Below, in pieces: positions 46,220-61,800 of a DNA stretch of 64,000 bases (within the stretch, counting starts at the first letter, position 1; each line of letters begins with the position of its first letter). The stretch is from Acarospora socialis (lineage: Eukaryota; Ascomycota; Lecanoromycetes; Acarosporales; Acarosporaceae): the NCBI GenBank assembly GCA_025617375.2, contig JAMYGW020000001.1:186001-250000 (forward strand), read 5' to 3'. The position numbers and the translations under genes are program-made. Under the pieces are notes generated by a model that was not told the origin of the DNA, ran no database searches, and saw only the letters and a program-made list of their open reading frames with translations.

Positions 46220-46705
46220 TCAGTTCCTCCTCTCCTCCTTCTGGAACAGTCCCTTGACCGTGTCGGTGACGGAAATGTTGCCAAACAACCACTCGTTGCC
46301 GTGCCGGCCGCACTGCATCACCGTCCCGGAGTTTCGACTCTTCCTCTTGACATGGCCCGGGCGCGTCGGGCTTGTTGGCTGCGACGAGGGATCGGATGCG
46401 CTTCTGGTGTGCTCGTGTCTCGACATGGAAGTTGGTGAGGGGAGAGGCGATCGGTTCGGTGAGGGTGATCGGGGGCGGATGCGCTGATCGATCGACATGG
46501 GCTCGCGAGTGAAGTAGCTGCCCTCTCCGGAGCTGGAGGAGGAGTAGATGGGAGAGGAAGGGTAGTATGGGGACTGAGGCGAGCGCGGTGACGGTGACGA
46601 CTGGCTTTGAGAGGAGGATGCGGTCGAGTCTAATTTCCGTGGGACCGGTCGTGTCTCGGGAGAAGAGATCCTTGAGGATGAGGGCATTGTCGTTGGCTTT
46701 GACAT
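46220..46705 (-). CDS. Small Ser/Pro-rich protein with C-terminal GRHGxxWLFG motif, function unknown
   Basis: A single exon of 161 residues starts at the ATG at 46705. The first 120 residues are Ser/Pro/Arg-rich and probably disordered, with repeated SP sites (SPSPRSPQSPYYPSSPIY). The last 40 contain CGRHGNEWLFGNISVTDTV; a GRH-xx-WLFG-x-S/T-V block of this kind recurs at the C-terminus of otherwise disordered short fungal proteins, as I recall it. No catalytic or membrane feature is visible. Function is unknown. The motif's placement just before the stop, and the good start context, argue for a real gene, but the ORF is short and low in complexity, so I am only moderately sure. Confidence 0.55.
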   Translation of the reverse strand: MSKPTTMPSSSRISSPETRPVPRKLDSTASSSQSQSSPSPRSPQSPYYPSSPIYSSSSSGEGSYFTREPMSIDQRIRPRSPSPNRSPLPSPTSMSRHEHTRSASDPSSQPTSPTRPGHVKRKSRNSGTVMQCGRHGNEWLFGNISVTDTVKGLFQKEERRN

Positions 46706-48236
46706 GTATACCGCTTTGAGCGATGATATGTTGTGACTTGATTGTATATAAAAGCACTTTCTGTAGGTGGTCGTGCAGAGCAGCTTGTGGATATGGATCG
46801 AGGTGGAAGGGGATATCAGCCCTATATTAACATAGACTTGGCAAGGAATCTATCCGAGCTCTGTGGGATGGAGAAAAAAAAATGATCGAGCAAGCAAGTG
46901 GCCCGTCTTTTTATCCCGTCGCATTTATGACTGGACTGGCAATAATCAGAGTCAGAGAGAGTGTTACCCCTCTTTGCGGCTCTCATCATCCTGGCCCCAT
47001 CTTTGCATTTCGACCAACACCATGCACTCGTCAATCAAATCCAACAAGAGATGCTTGCGCCAAGGAAGACGCGGTGTGGAAAGCATAACAAGACCGCGTT
47101 TGCAAGCCAAGAGCAGGGCCTCGAACTCCTTCTCCCGCCTATTTCAGCCCCCACTGCCGTCGGCTTCACCGCTCCGCTCCACTGGCACGCATCACACTGG
47201 CGCGCCGCTGCATGAGTAGCGGTATCGACCATCGCTTGAAGTACATTAGTGCCATCAATTTGTCGACTGTCATGTCATCCTTTACCGCAGGTTGCATTTG
47301 CCCTTGTTCGATTTCGGGAAGATCGACGACAAAGGGACATATAGGCGATACGAGACGCTCGTGACTGACGAATCGCCGTCGAGTGTTGACTCATCGTCGA
47401 CGTGGCCGTCTCCGCTGCCAATCTTTAGCTCTTTTCGTTACTGCACTGTAGTACGAACTTTATGATAAGTGAACCTTTGGAACCGAAGATGGTCGGTTAA
47501 TCGTGGTTTGGTAGCGGTCAGCCCTAGAACCCGAAGGTTTGTATGCTCCCACCGTGATGGTGTTGCGGCAACCTTACCGGGAGAGGTGCAGCGATGATTG
47601 ATTATTGATGCAGAAATGATTGATTATTGATGCGGAAATGAAGATGCACCAGAGACAATCTCTGTCAATGTGCCTTTAGATGCCTTGTCTTTAGACGAAG
47701 CCGTTATGATAATATTACTTCGTACATTCCCTTACTTTCTCCACCGAAGGCCCTCTTCTGCTCACAACAAGGACTACATCTGAACTCCTTACTCATTATT
47801 CGGCCACATAGGTGATAGACTTAACTTTGCTCTCCGTCATTTTCTAAACCTAGATTTGTGCACTCATAGGCTCACAGCAAGGTCTGATTTGCTGACCTCC
47901 ATCCTTGATTAAACTCACTACCAGTGAATCATAAGGTAGTCTGGTTCGATGAGGTCAGAAGTACGGTTACATTGTTCGTTGCAGCTAACCTGGGCAAGGT
48001 GGTATTGTACATGGTAGATTTACCGGACATGCTGAGAAATCGCCAATCCACCGCGTATGGTAACCCGCCGACCAACAAATGACGAAAACGAGAGAAAGAG
48101 CTGCAGTGCGATAATGAAAGGCCAAGGGTATCTGTACAGCGAAGCAAAGAAGATTAGACTCGGCGCCTCGCAATACACGCCCAGACACGCTAGATGCAAT
48201 ACACGAATAACACATGTCTTTTCCATTCGCCCTCCC
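46706..48236. other. Intergenic, no gene supported
   Basis: About 1.5 kb between two minus-strand genes. A TATATAAAA box is at 46745-46753 on the plus strand, with no supported gene after it. A 22-base tandem duplication lies at 47594-47637. Overlapping frames near 46863-47232 occur in four frames and look like chance. Confidence 0.45.
47594..47637. repeat. 22-bp tandem duplication
   Basis: The unit ATGATTGATTATTGATGC plus AGAA or GGAA occurs twice in direct succession with one difference. It is noncoding. Confidence 0.85.
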
Positions 48237-50501
48237 CTAACCTGTGCCCGTCGCATCACCTTCAATGCTCATCACAGGCAGGGAACTATCGCACTTGAAG
48301 CTATAGAGGCGCACCTCGCAGTCTTCACTTCCCGTGCACATCTTCGAATCGCTGAGACCGATGCAGGTGACCGGCCCGGCATGACCGGTGAAGGTGCGTT
48401 CGCACTTTCCCGTCCTCGCATCCCACACTTTGACCATGCGGTCCTCGGCGCCGGACACGACACGCAGTGTGTCGGCGGCCAACGCCCAGATGCCTTCGAC
48501 ATGGCCGAAGAAGGTGCGTAGACAACGACCGGTGGAGACGTCCCAGAGGCGGATGGTAGAGTCGAGGGCGCCGGTAAGCATGTAGCGTGGTGGCTGCGGG
48601 CGATCGTCCGAGAAAGCTGTGCCGAAAGTCCGGGTCGGTGACATGCCGTTTCTTAGGACCGTGACGAGGTCGCCTCCCGTGCTGGTACTTGCGCTTGCAT
48701 CGTCTTCTGTGTCGTCTGCTTCCGCCTCCTCGAATTCAAACTCCCTCGGAAGCGGTAACACCTGCTGTACTTGGCCAACGTGACCTTCAAAGACTTTGAT
48801 ACAAGTCTTGGTGTCTAGGTCCCAAAGTCGTACGGTGCAGTCATCCGATGCAGAGAACACAGTACGTGATGCGGAGTCCACTTTGACGGCATTGACCCAG
48901 TCAGTATGACCTCGTAAAAGGAACGTAGATTTGTCTTCAAAGTTCCAAATCTTTATGGTTTGATCAATAGACCCGGAGGCAAGGATGGTTGAATCAAAGT
49001 GTAGGCTGATGATACCCCCACTGTGTCCAGTATACGTTGATATGCACTCTCCCGTCCGCCAATTCCATACTTTGAGGCTGCGATCAAGACTTCCGCTGAT
49101 GAGCTTAGTGTCGTCGAACTGCAGACAACGGATGCCAGACTCGTGGCCTCGTAAGGTGCGGATGATCGCTCCCGTTTCAATATTCCAGATCTTGATGGTG
49201 GTATCGTAGGACCCTGTTGCAAGAATGTTGTCGTCGAACTGCAAGCACATGACACCGTTCGAGTGGCCCCTAAAGACTTGGGTAGAACACCGACCGTATT
49301 TCCAGTTAGTACCGACTTTGAAGCGATCCTTGTACACGTCTTTCCATGGCCGGAAGCGAGGTCTGAAGTAAGATCCCTCCACCTCCTCTTGGGCATCGGA
49401 CATGCATTGCCGCTTCCGTGACGTCTTTGGTGATAGTAAATGACACTCAGACCCGGTACTATTCGGCTCGCCGTTCCCTGCAACGCTCTGTGGTGTAACG
49501 TCCGGTTCCAAACCATGCTCGTGTGCTGTTGTGCTACTTTCAGGGAAAGGCGTAATGTCAGGGGACCACACATTCAGGCCTCGTCCAGTTGCACGAAGTT
49601 GAATTTGTCTCTTAGAGGCCCGTAATCTCTTCCGTTCCAACAAAGGCAGACCCCATCCACATTTGGTGCACTTCCGGTCAATGTGTTGCTCGCACATTTT
49701 ATGCCAAACAACGTCATCGTCTGCCAAGGATCTCCATCTCTGACTGACTTGCGCCGCTTTGCAGAGCGAAGCCGTGTCCAGGTAGCAGAGAATCTTGAAG
49801 GATATTTCAGGAGGAAGCGCCGTCAAGAAGTCGATGCGTATCAGATCACGAACGTTCGCAGCGATGTATGACAATTGAGGGAAACAGCACTGTGCCATGA
49901 TGCCTTGGAGCATGAGATTGCGGTGTTTTGATGGCGCAGCCGAGAAGAGGGACCAGACGTGTGCTATGCCTTGCTGGTCACCGTGGGAAAGGGTTTCGAG
50001 TTCCTATAGAATGACAAAAGTCAGCACAAGCTTCGGCTTCACCATCAGAGATATACGTACGTGTTGTAGCTGATCCATCGAAGGCTCGTCAACTTGTCGC
50101 CTACACTTCAGGTCGGGTCTGTGGCGATAACAGTACTTGGTGTTGGGGTTCTTGTTTGCAGGGTCTTTAAGCTGACCAGAGCCTCCGAGAGGAGCGTACT
50201 GTTCGGGTATGTGCTTTGCAAGAAACGGTGCGACAGTCTGACCCGCGAGCTTCGATGTTGCCGATATTCCAATGTTTGTTTCCTGTTCCTCAATTCTTCG
50301 GTGAGATCGCGGATCAGTCTCTATATCAACTGTGCCATCGGAACTCTGGTCACCCTGTTGTTCCCCTAACGAATTGATTTCTGGAGGTATCTCGATGGAC
50401 ATCGAAGACTCTGACTGCCGTAAAGAGAGTCGTCTACGTTTGGGGCGACGGTCCATATAAGTGTCCACCAACGTCGTCGGTGCTGTCGTTTGTGACGCCA
50501 T
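48237..50501 (-). CDS. sconB: F-box/WD40 sulfur controller SconB/Met30, SCF ubiquitin ligase subunit
   Basis: Exons 50501-50061 and 50003-48237 join across a 57-base intron and give 735 residues. The join gives [20 protein letters not shown], then [20 protein letters not shown], as in the SconB/Met30 family. The F-box (about 204-250, [20 protein letters not shown]) binds Skp1; seven WD40 repeats (about 380-720, such as [20 protein letters not shown]) form the substrate-binding propeller. One inter-blade loop holds an acidic insert ([11 protein letters not shown]). When sulfur is plentiful the SCF complex carrying this protein restrains the bZIP activator (MetR/Cys3/Met4), shutting down sulfur uptake genes. 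A nuclear-type basic RRPKRRR patch is near the start. It heads away from ATG17, 737 bases upstream. Confidence 0.97.
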
Positions 50502-51238
50502 AGTTGCTGCAGGTACGATGAATCTGACAGACTCTCAAGGAGTGTTGCGGTGATGGTAGTGAAATGGCATGAGAGGCGTAGAACAATGCGAAATCTTCGC
50601 AAGGTATGGCGTGCGACCCGGGCCCGGGAAGGATGCGTCGAGTTCCAGGCAGAGACGTGACACAAAGTCGCAATCGGAGGCGGGGCAATGCGAAGGTCAA
50701 TCCGAATCACTGCATGTAAAGTAGCCCTTCAGATTCCCTTGAAGGTATGCGTGAATACTTCCAGCATTCTGCAGCTCCCTTCGCGTCCCTGTTCATGACG
50801 AGGAGGCGAACTTTCAAGCTCTCGCTTAAGGCGGGCACTAGTCCCGTTGTGAGTTATTTCGAGGCAAAGAATGGGCACGTGAGGCTGCCGTGTACCTTAC
50901 AACCCTCGAGATCCCCGGAAAGGAGATGCTCGACTGGTTCAGTTCCAGACGGTGGCAATCGCATAACTTTCTTTCAACGACAGGAGTGATCAAGCCTTGA
51001 CAATCGGCAGTCCTTGCTTGTACTTTCTCATGCTCGGTGAGATCCCGGCTATGGTTGCTACCTTATTCAGTCTCTAGACTAGCCTACCGTGTCATCTATG
51101 TGGGAACAGTCGAGTTCAAGATGTTATGGCAATATAAATTCGACCATCTCCATATACCATATGACAACTCTTAAGCGTCATGCCACTGTAGGCTTTCTCT
51201 CCTTGACATTGTTGGATCAGAAGGCCTACATATAAATC
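50502..51238. promoter_or_regulatory. Divergent intergenic region sconB / ATG17
   Basis: The 737 bases hold promoters for both genes. Short frames on both strands have no family features. No cis element can be supported by eye. Confidence 0.45.
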
Positions 51239-52666
51239 ATGGCGTCCTCAAGTGAGAGTGTGGATCAAGAGCACGATGAAGAGCCACGCAACACCCCTTT
51301 AGAAAACATAGTTTCATATCTACTGGCATCTAAGCGCTCTTTATCATCGATCGATCATGTCTGGCGTGCGAACGAAATAGTTACTTCAGCATGCACTGCA
51401 GTGGAGGATAGTGTGGTGCTTCGGGCAAGGACCGGGTTTATCCAACGTGGTATCGCCGATCAGATCAGAATTTTACGTACGGTTCAGGGCGGCGTCATTG
51501 GTGTGGCAAGGCAAGGCCAGGCGGAATTCAAGGCTGTGCTCAATGACTTGGATGATGCGGAAGCCCGACTACGACAAACTCTGAAGCAGCTTCGATTAAC
51601 GGTAGTGGAAGCTTCTTTCCGGCCCGCAGAGGAAGAGCCGAAGAGTCTCCTTGATTTCGTGGATGAGCAGGGCGTCCGGAGAGTTATGGCCTCTTTGAAG
51701 GACTCTATTGATACTATAAGCGATGCTCATAGAAAATTGGACAAATCCAATGAAGCATTTGACGACGACCTCAAGGCCGTCAAGAAGGGGTTGCCATCAG
51801 ATGCAATTCCAAATTCGTTGCAAGAGAATTCCGACTCCCAACTTCCGTCACTGCTTCGTTCGCTGGAGTCTCACGCCAAGGAAATGGCAGATCTTCTCGA
51901 ATCGCTAGTCCGCCATAATGAGCTTTGCGTTACAGCGGTAAAACATACTGAAGGAGGTGGCGCTGCAGCAGAAGAAATCATCGCTGACTTGCCCGAAGGC
52001 CTTGATTTCGGCAACACGGACGACCGCTCAACGTCACAGCCCATCAGCAATGAAGAGTACCAGGAGATGATGTCAGTGTTGGAGAAGGATGCCATCGAGG
52101 TTGATGAGGTAGTGCTAGAGATTCGGGATCGCCTTGGCGAGATGGAATCTCAGAACGAATCGATCGTGGCATATAAAAACCACCTCAAAGACGTCTTAGC
52201 TGATACGACGTCCGCGTTTCACGTATTGGAGAAAGTTGGCTCAAGCTTGCCAGGGTACATTGCACAGTCTCGGGACTTTATGGCGCGCTTGGAGGAGGAA
52301 AGAGCAAAGATCGATGACCGCAAGGCTGAGCTTGAAGGTCTAAGAGATTTCTACCAAGGGTTTCTGAGAGCTTATGATGAACTCATCATTGAAGTCGGTA
52401 GGAGACGGGCGGTACAGCAGAAAATGGAGAAACTGGTCCAGGATGCTGTAACAAAGACCAGGCGGTTGTACGACGAAGATATGGCGGAGCGAGAAGCCTT
52501 CCGACAGCACCAAGGCGATTATCTGCCGTCGGATATCTGGCCTGGACTGCTCAATCCACCAATGCAGTACGAGGTTGTGCCTATCAGCAAAGGCGTTGGA
52601 GATGTTCCAGATCTGCCGAAGGGGACGATAGAGCAAGCGATGAGAAGGCTGAAGGGATCACTATGA
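51239..52666 (+). CDS. ATG17: Autophagy scaffold Atg17
   Basis: A single exon encodes 475 residues, starting MASSSESVDQEHDEE. The protein is almost wholly helical and charged. Family landmarks include LENIVSYLLASKRSLSSIDH near the start, VLRARTGFIQRGIADQIRIL, and the C-terminal block GDYLPSDIWPGLLNPPMQYE, which is typical of Atg17. Atg17 is the elongated, crescent-shaped scaffold that dimerises, binds Atg29-Atg31 and Atg13-Atg1, and sets up the phagophore assembly site near the vacuole during starvation. Lack of introns is normal for the family in ascomycetes. Its stop is 330 bases from the stop of RIO1, tail to tail. Confidence 0.95.
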   Translation: MASSSESVDQEHDEEPRNTPLENIVSYLLASKRSLSSIDHVWRANEIVTSACTAVEDSVVLRARTGFIQRGIADQIRILRTVQGGVIGVARQGQAEFKAVLNDLDDAEARLRQTLKQLRLTVVEASFRPAEEEPKSLLDFVDEQGVRRVMASLKDSIDTISDAHRKLDKSNEAFDDDLKAVKKGLPSDAIPNSLQENSDSQLPSLLRSLESHAKEMADLLESLVRHNELCVTAVKHTEGGGAAAEEIIADLPEGLDFGNTDDRSTSQPISNEEYQEMMSVLEKDAIEVDEVVLEIRDRLGEMESQNESIVAYKNHLKDVLADTTSAFHVLEKVGSSLPGYIAQSRDFMARLEEERAKIDDRKAELEGLRDFYQGFLRAYDELIIEVGRRRAVQQKMEKLVQDAVTKTRRLYDEDMAEREAFRQHQGDYLPSDIWPGLLNPPMQYEVVPISKGVGDVPDLPKGTIEQAMRRLKGSL

Positions 52667-52996
52667 CCAAGACTCAGTTAATGTTCAATTCATAATGAGT
52701 GATAGTGAAATCAATCATAGATAACATAGTTTAGTCTCGTCAGAGCTCTCTTGTTTCGGCAGTAAGCTTGCTTAGCTTTAACGTCTATCAACTCGGACCT
52801 TGCGTAGGTTTCGCACAAGGGAAACGCTGACGCGAGTGACTGAGAAATAATCATATTTTCGTCTTTCGAGGGAAGAAAGCCGGAAATTCAGTGATTTTTA
52901 CGAGTTTCAACATACCTTGGCATTGGTATATTCTTCGACTGCTAACACTACGATCGACAAGTACAATGTCCGCAATTGATCTGTTTGAAAATCCCG
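52667..52996. other. Intergenic between convergent 3' ends
   Basis: The 330 bases between ATG17 (+) and RIO1 (-) are A/T-rich and hold no gene that I can see. Confidence 0.5.
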
Positions 52997-54772
52997 TCAA
53001 TGTTTGTGCCGTGACGAGCTACTAATGAGCTTCTTCTTCACATGCTTTGGCATTTTTTTCTGCCTCTGCTCCCGTTTCTCCTCTTTGACTTGCTTCTTAT
53101 GCTCCTTCTTGACTTCTTTATCCTCAAAGCGTTTCCCCCGAGGTCCCTTCGTAGCGAAACTAGCTTCACGGTCGTCCTCATCCCCGCTAGACGTACCATC
53201 ACTGCTGTTGTCGTTGCTCAAGCCCACCACCTCCTCGGCCTGACCGTTTGCGGATACTGTGTGATTTGTTCCGAGTTGATCCGCTAGCAAATCTTTGTAA
53301 ACAAGATCCTCTTTCCCACCTCTGCCGACGTGTTCTGCGTCCCTCTCGACATCGTATACTTGCTCGAGTGTCTGCGGTATGTACTGATTGCGAAATACTT
53401 CTTTATCAACCTCTTCATCAGCAATCGCTTGCTCTTCTGTCTCGACTCCTTGCCGTGTGTCTTGCAACCGTTGCAGAGTGGTGGCCATGTCTGCCATCTT
53501 GACACTTCCTTCTTCACTGGTGATAAAGGAGAAGACTGCTTGCTCTGAGAGGGCGTCCACTCCTTTGCGTTGGAAGAATTCGCTGACATTTTTAATATCC
53601 ATGCGTAAGAACTCCAGACTTCTCGGGTGGTCATGCTCGACGCTCTGACTGACGTCGATGATCCAGAGTCGATCGTCATGATACAGCACGTTGTACTCGC
53701 TAAGATCGGCATGGACAAGATGGCATGTCTGGTACATTATTCTCATATACCCTACCAGCTGCACGTAGAGTTCCCGCCACCTCGCCTCAGCATCTGCGCC
53801 CTGAAGCTCGACATCTTTCAGTCGAGGTGCGGGTAAACCCTTGCTATCTCCCAGGAAACCCATTACCAGTACGTGCAACCGAAGGTAGACCGGTTCTGGG
53901 CACGGAATGCCCGCAGCATGTATTCGTTTCAAATTCCTCATCTCTTTCTCGGCCCAGACTTTCACCATCGCACGATTGTTCCCCTTGTTATAGCCTTGTC
54001 GAAATCTGTACTCCCCAGTCACATACTTGTCTCTGTCCTTGAAAACAAGTATACTCGTCTTGTAGACCTTTATCGCGCGATGTAAAGGCACAGTCCCGCT
54101 CTCCGAGCCATCCTCTTGCGGGAGTGACATGGCATGGTAAACGTTGGCCTCTTTGCCCGTAGAGATACAGCCATTAACCTCACTAACAACATTGCGGTTG
54201 ATCATCTGCAACAGGATCATCCGGGTTCGCGGATCGAGTACTTGTTCGCTTGTTGCCCTATCGCTCTTGTCTGCCGTCCGCTCAACTTTATGCCCTAAGC
54301 CAGCTTCCCGATCGGTCAAACGTATCTTCGCAGCATGTTTTGAGAGCGAGCTTATCTGGTCGTCGACCGAAGCCAGGGTATTTGCGACGGGTTTCTGAGG
54401 GTTACTCTTGGGTAAAGAGGACTTTGGCTGGTTAGGATCTAAAGATGCTTCCTGGATTCGTCGTTGACGATTGTAGGATTTAGTGAAGTCTGAAGGATTC
54501 GAATATGCAAATTGTTCATCCTCTATCTCGTCTCCGGCAAAGATGTCGTCGTAATCCTCTTCGCCATCATCTTGTGCTTCGTCGAGTTGAGTGATGTCGT
54601 AAGCTGGAGCAGTTTCCTCCGCGTCAGGATCCACGTAGCCCCGGTTTGGAACGTATGTGTGAGTAGGTTCGTGCCCAGCAGCCAGAGCTGGCGAGTCTCC
54701 TGGTCCCGTAGAGCTGTCCATGTCAGTCAGGTATTGCGTGCGTGGTCTGTATTTTTTCAGATCTTGCATCAT
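52997..54772 (-). CDS. RIO1: Atypical protein kinase Rio1
   Basis: A single exon encodes up to 591 residues from the tandem ATGs at 54772; a start at Met18 (MDSSTG) is also possible. The N-terminus is acidic (DDGEEDYDDIFAGDEIEDE). The RIO domain (about 180-430) has the flexible P-loop GCISTGKEANVYHA, ATP-binding AIKVYKTSILVFKDRDKYV, catalytic VHADLSEYNVLYHDD and metal-binding WIIDVSQSVEHDHP. The C-terminus is Lys-rich (KEHKKQVKEEKREQRQKK), as in Rio1. Rio1 acts in late 40S ribosomal subunit maturation in the cytoplasm and affects cell-cycle progression and rDNA. It is divergent to SMC3 across 206 bases. Confidence 0.96.
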   Translation of the reverse strand: MMQDLKKYRPRTQYLTDMDSSTGPGDSPALAAGHEPTHTYVPNRGYVDPDAEETAPAYDITQLDEAQDDGEEDYDDIFAGDEIEDEQFAYSNPSDFTKSYNRQRRIQEASLDPNQPKSSLPKSNPQKPVANTLASVDDQISSLSKHAAKIRLTDREAGLGHKVERTADKSDRATSEQVLDPRTRMILLQMINRNVVSEVNGCISTGKEANVYHAMSLPQEDGSESGTVPLHRAIKVYKTSILVFKDRDKYVTGEYRFRQGYNKGNNRAMVKVWAEKEMRNLKRIHAAGIPCPEPVYLRLHVLVMGFLGDSKGLPAPRLKDVELQGADAEARWRELYVQLVGYMRIMYQTCHLVHADLSEYNVLYHDDRLWIIDVSQSVEHDHPRSLEFLRMDIKNVSEFFQRKGVDALSEQAVFSFITSEEGSVKMADMATTLQRLQDTRQGVETEEQAIADEEVDKEVFRNQYIPQTLEQVYDVERDAEHVGRGGKEDLVYKDLLADQLGTNHTVSANGQAEEVVGLSNDNSSDGTSSGDEDDREASFATKGPRGKRFEDKEVKKEHKKQVKEEKREQRQKKMPKHVKKKLISSSSRHKH

Positions 54773-58837
<4,065 letters not shown>

Positions 58838-61800
58838 GTGGGATGACCGTTTAGATCTAAGTAATAGCGGGCGCTACCGTGGTGGGATATGGCGTTCTCG
58901 TGGGATAGGGATAGGGAAGGAGGCAGGAAGGGTCAAGGTTTGCTCGTGCTGTCAGGAGTATTTACTGGATGCGCTTGCGGGACCGCCATTCGGGAGCTAC
59001 ATACCCCTAGGCAGGATAACATCTTCTCTACTTTCGCTCAATGCCGTTATTAGTATCTACGAAACGAGATGCCAAGCAAACCGGCCGGAGACCATCCACA
59101 CGCGGACCAAATGAGGTCCATACGCGGTATCATGAAACTCCATCTACGCGTTCCTTACCTTCCCACTTCCGCCACAGCATCCCTGCGGGTGGTTCTGGAA
59201 GAAAAGGATGGGCGCCCTTGCGCTGCTGGAAGCGGTCTTGCCTCGTGTTCCCGCTCGAAGCCGTCAAGCCCTTTCAATTAGTCATCAGAGGTCAGCAGTG
59301 GAGGACGAAGGAATCGGCAAGAAATGATACGATAGGTCGAGAAGTTGTGCGCGACCGGCGGAGAGCGGATTGGTTGGAGTTGTGATTTAGTTGATGGGGT
59401 AAAAGTATATCCAGCGAATTAGGGCTAGGGAGAGATGTAGGGCATGGGCTGTCGTTGTCGAGCCGTCAATTTGAGAGTCTCGAGAGTCCAAATTGAGGCG
59501 AGAAGGTAAACCAGGTAGGAAATAAACTCAGGACCGTTCATCAGTGGAGCATGACTACCTCTACCAGTAGACGACAAACCTGCTGATTTCTCATTCAGAT
59601 TTCAGACATTCTTCACTGTGTCGATCCGCTTTCACATGTCAAACCTACCGATGTTGATCACTTCGCTTGTAACTCGCTACACTTCCCCACAAAGGCAAAG
59701 ATGCACGGGCCGCAGAAAAGTCGAACGGGTTAGCGCCACACCGGCCGCATGAGCCTCATTTCTCGACCCCGCCATCGGTGATGGTCGTTCTTGTTGGGTC
59801 GTGGTGGGGCTGCAGGGGTGACGTTTGTTGGGAGCATGCATTGTTTACGGTTTCGGGTGATACCGAACTGGAGGAGGTGGAATTACTACCTTACACAGTA
59901 AATCCTCCTAGATTCCCGCTGGTTATTCATTGCAATGAATAAAAATCAATTTTCAAACGGAGAAGCTAGAGTTTGATGCTGCGCTTACACAACCTACTGA
60001 AAATCGTCGATCGAAGCGTCCACGGACGGGGCCAAGCAGACGATACCCCTTCTTGTCTCAAAGATAAAGCCACGGCCCAGAGAGTCGTACGATGGAACGA
60101 ACGATGGGGTGATTGTACGAGTAATCTTGCGATCCTTCTTGTAATACCCATCGGATATTTCGATAATCCGTGGTCGGTGATGGGTAACAACAATACCTGT
60201 ATTGGTAAGATGTGCATGAATAGATAAGGTATGGGCAACGCTCTCCCAAAGCGTATGAGGCCCACGGTGTGCGGGTCGAAGTTTCCATTGGCGGAGGTAC
60301 GTCCGTTATCTGTGTAACGATGCTATTCTGCTCGATAGGCCGAGTTGCAGATGGACTCAATCGCCTGATGAGCACCATCTTTGCCAGGAATGATTGATTG
60401 CCCAGCTCATGCGGTCTTTTCGCTCTTCCGCCCAAACCGCTAAAAGTAAGTAATGTCACTGAGGATATGATTCTATGGTTTACGATCCTCTTGAACGTCT
60501 CGCCATGCTGACAATCAACTCGAGTTTGGTACATGTAGACAACTTTACCGGCCATTCGACACTGTGTTGACGGGAGATGTTGTGTGGATACCTCTTTAGG
60601 CAGCCAACCTTGGATCCGAAGACCGGCCTCAAACTCGTCTGGAGGCAGTGATGATGCCTTCCGTTCTGACAGCTTGAGCATAAAGATGCAACACCGAAGA
60701 TGCAAGCTGCGAGTTATTTGCGACCGGAAAGGTACCTTACCTTATCTCCTCCAAAACCCATTGGGGCTTGGCAAATGCAGCCGATGTTCTCTGCATTTTC
60801 CTCATGTAGAGCCATGTACTCTACTATGGTACCTCTATGTTTGTATCAGTGCTTTCACCGATCCGAAGTCGGAGGGCTCGGAGGATATCCCCACGCGCTG
60901 CGAGTTGATCTTACTCAAGTTGCTCAACAACATGCGAGTCGAATTAGCTGTCAGCAGAGACATACTTACTACCTTAGTATGCGTAGGCTTCAAGGCGGCA
61001 AAGCTTAACGTTGAGTATCAAGGTAGGTAATTAGCATAGCTTCCTCCAGGTTTTACCCTTCGAAGATGCTTCAGCAGCCTGTCACCCAATTCTCTCAAGG
61101 CGGGCCACTTCTTTCATGCCCTAGATGTGGGGAACAACGGCGTCACTCTCGGCTCTGCTCGCTGAAGCTGTTTGATTCCCAGGGACTAAAGACCCTGAAA
61201 GGACTCGAAGTACCTCTCCCAAGTGTCAAGCTATGTGATGTGTGATAAGGTAAGATAACGCATTGTCTCCCCGTTGCATTACGGCCGTGGGAATTCATAT
61301 GGCTCTTACCTGATGCGGGCGCATCTGAGTGCCAAATCCCCTACTGGGATCAATTCCCTTATCTACAAACTTTCGAGCACTCTTCTCCAACTGCTGCCTC
61401 CGTGTATAGCGTTATTATCAAACGTCGTGGTAGAGACTCGATCCTGAGTCGCCTCTGATCGGTCGCGGTACTGTGTTGTCCGAAAGGTGTGGTGGGGGTG
61501 TCGTACGTTACACCAAACGTCGTTGGGGTTGGGGATCCGCTCTGCCTGTTGTTATTTATATTCCCCCACATCAGCTCCAACGCGATCCGGCAATAACATT
61601 AAATACTATGGCCAATGGCTACATGTCCCTTACTTGGACTCGAGCGTCATCCCTTGATCGCCGCGTGGTCAGTACTTCATCGGGTTTTCCCACTCCAAGG
61701 CTTGCAGTGATGTCCGACGCTTCCACTTCCACTCCGGCAATGATGATGCCAGCAATGATATAAAAGGGAGTCGACACACATTGTGGATCCCATGCCGAAA

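Noticed and set aside
46863-47232. Frames of 65-118 codons on both strands
   Set aside because: Four overlap in different phases, none with family features; chance openness is the simpler reading.
60058-60705. 215-codon minus-strand open frame in the gene desert
   Set aside because: Product has no motif, erratic composition and several overlapping frames in other phases; kept only as something for RNA-seq to test.
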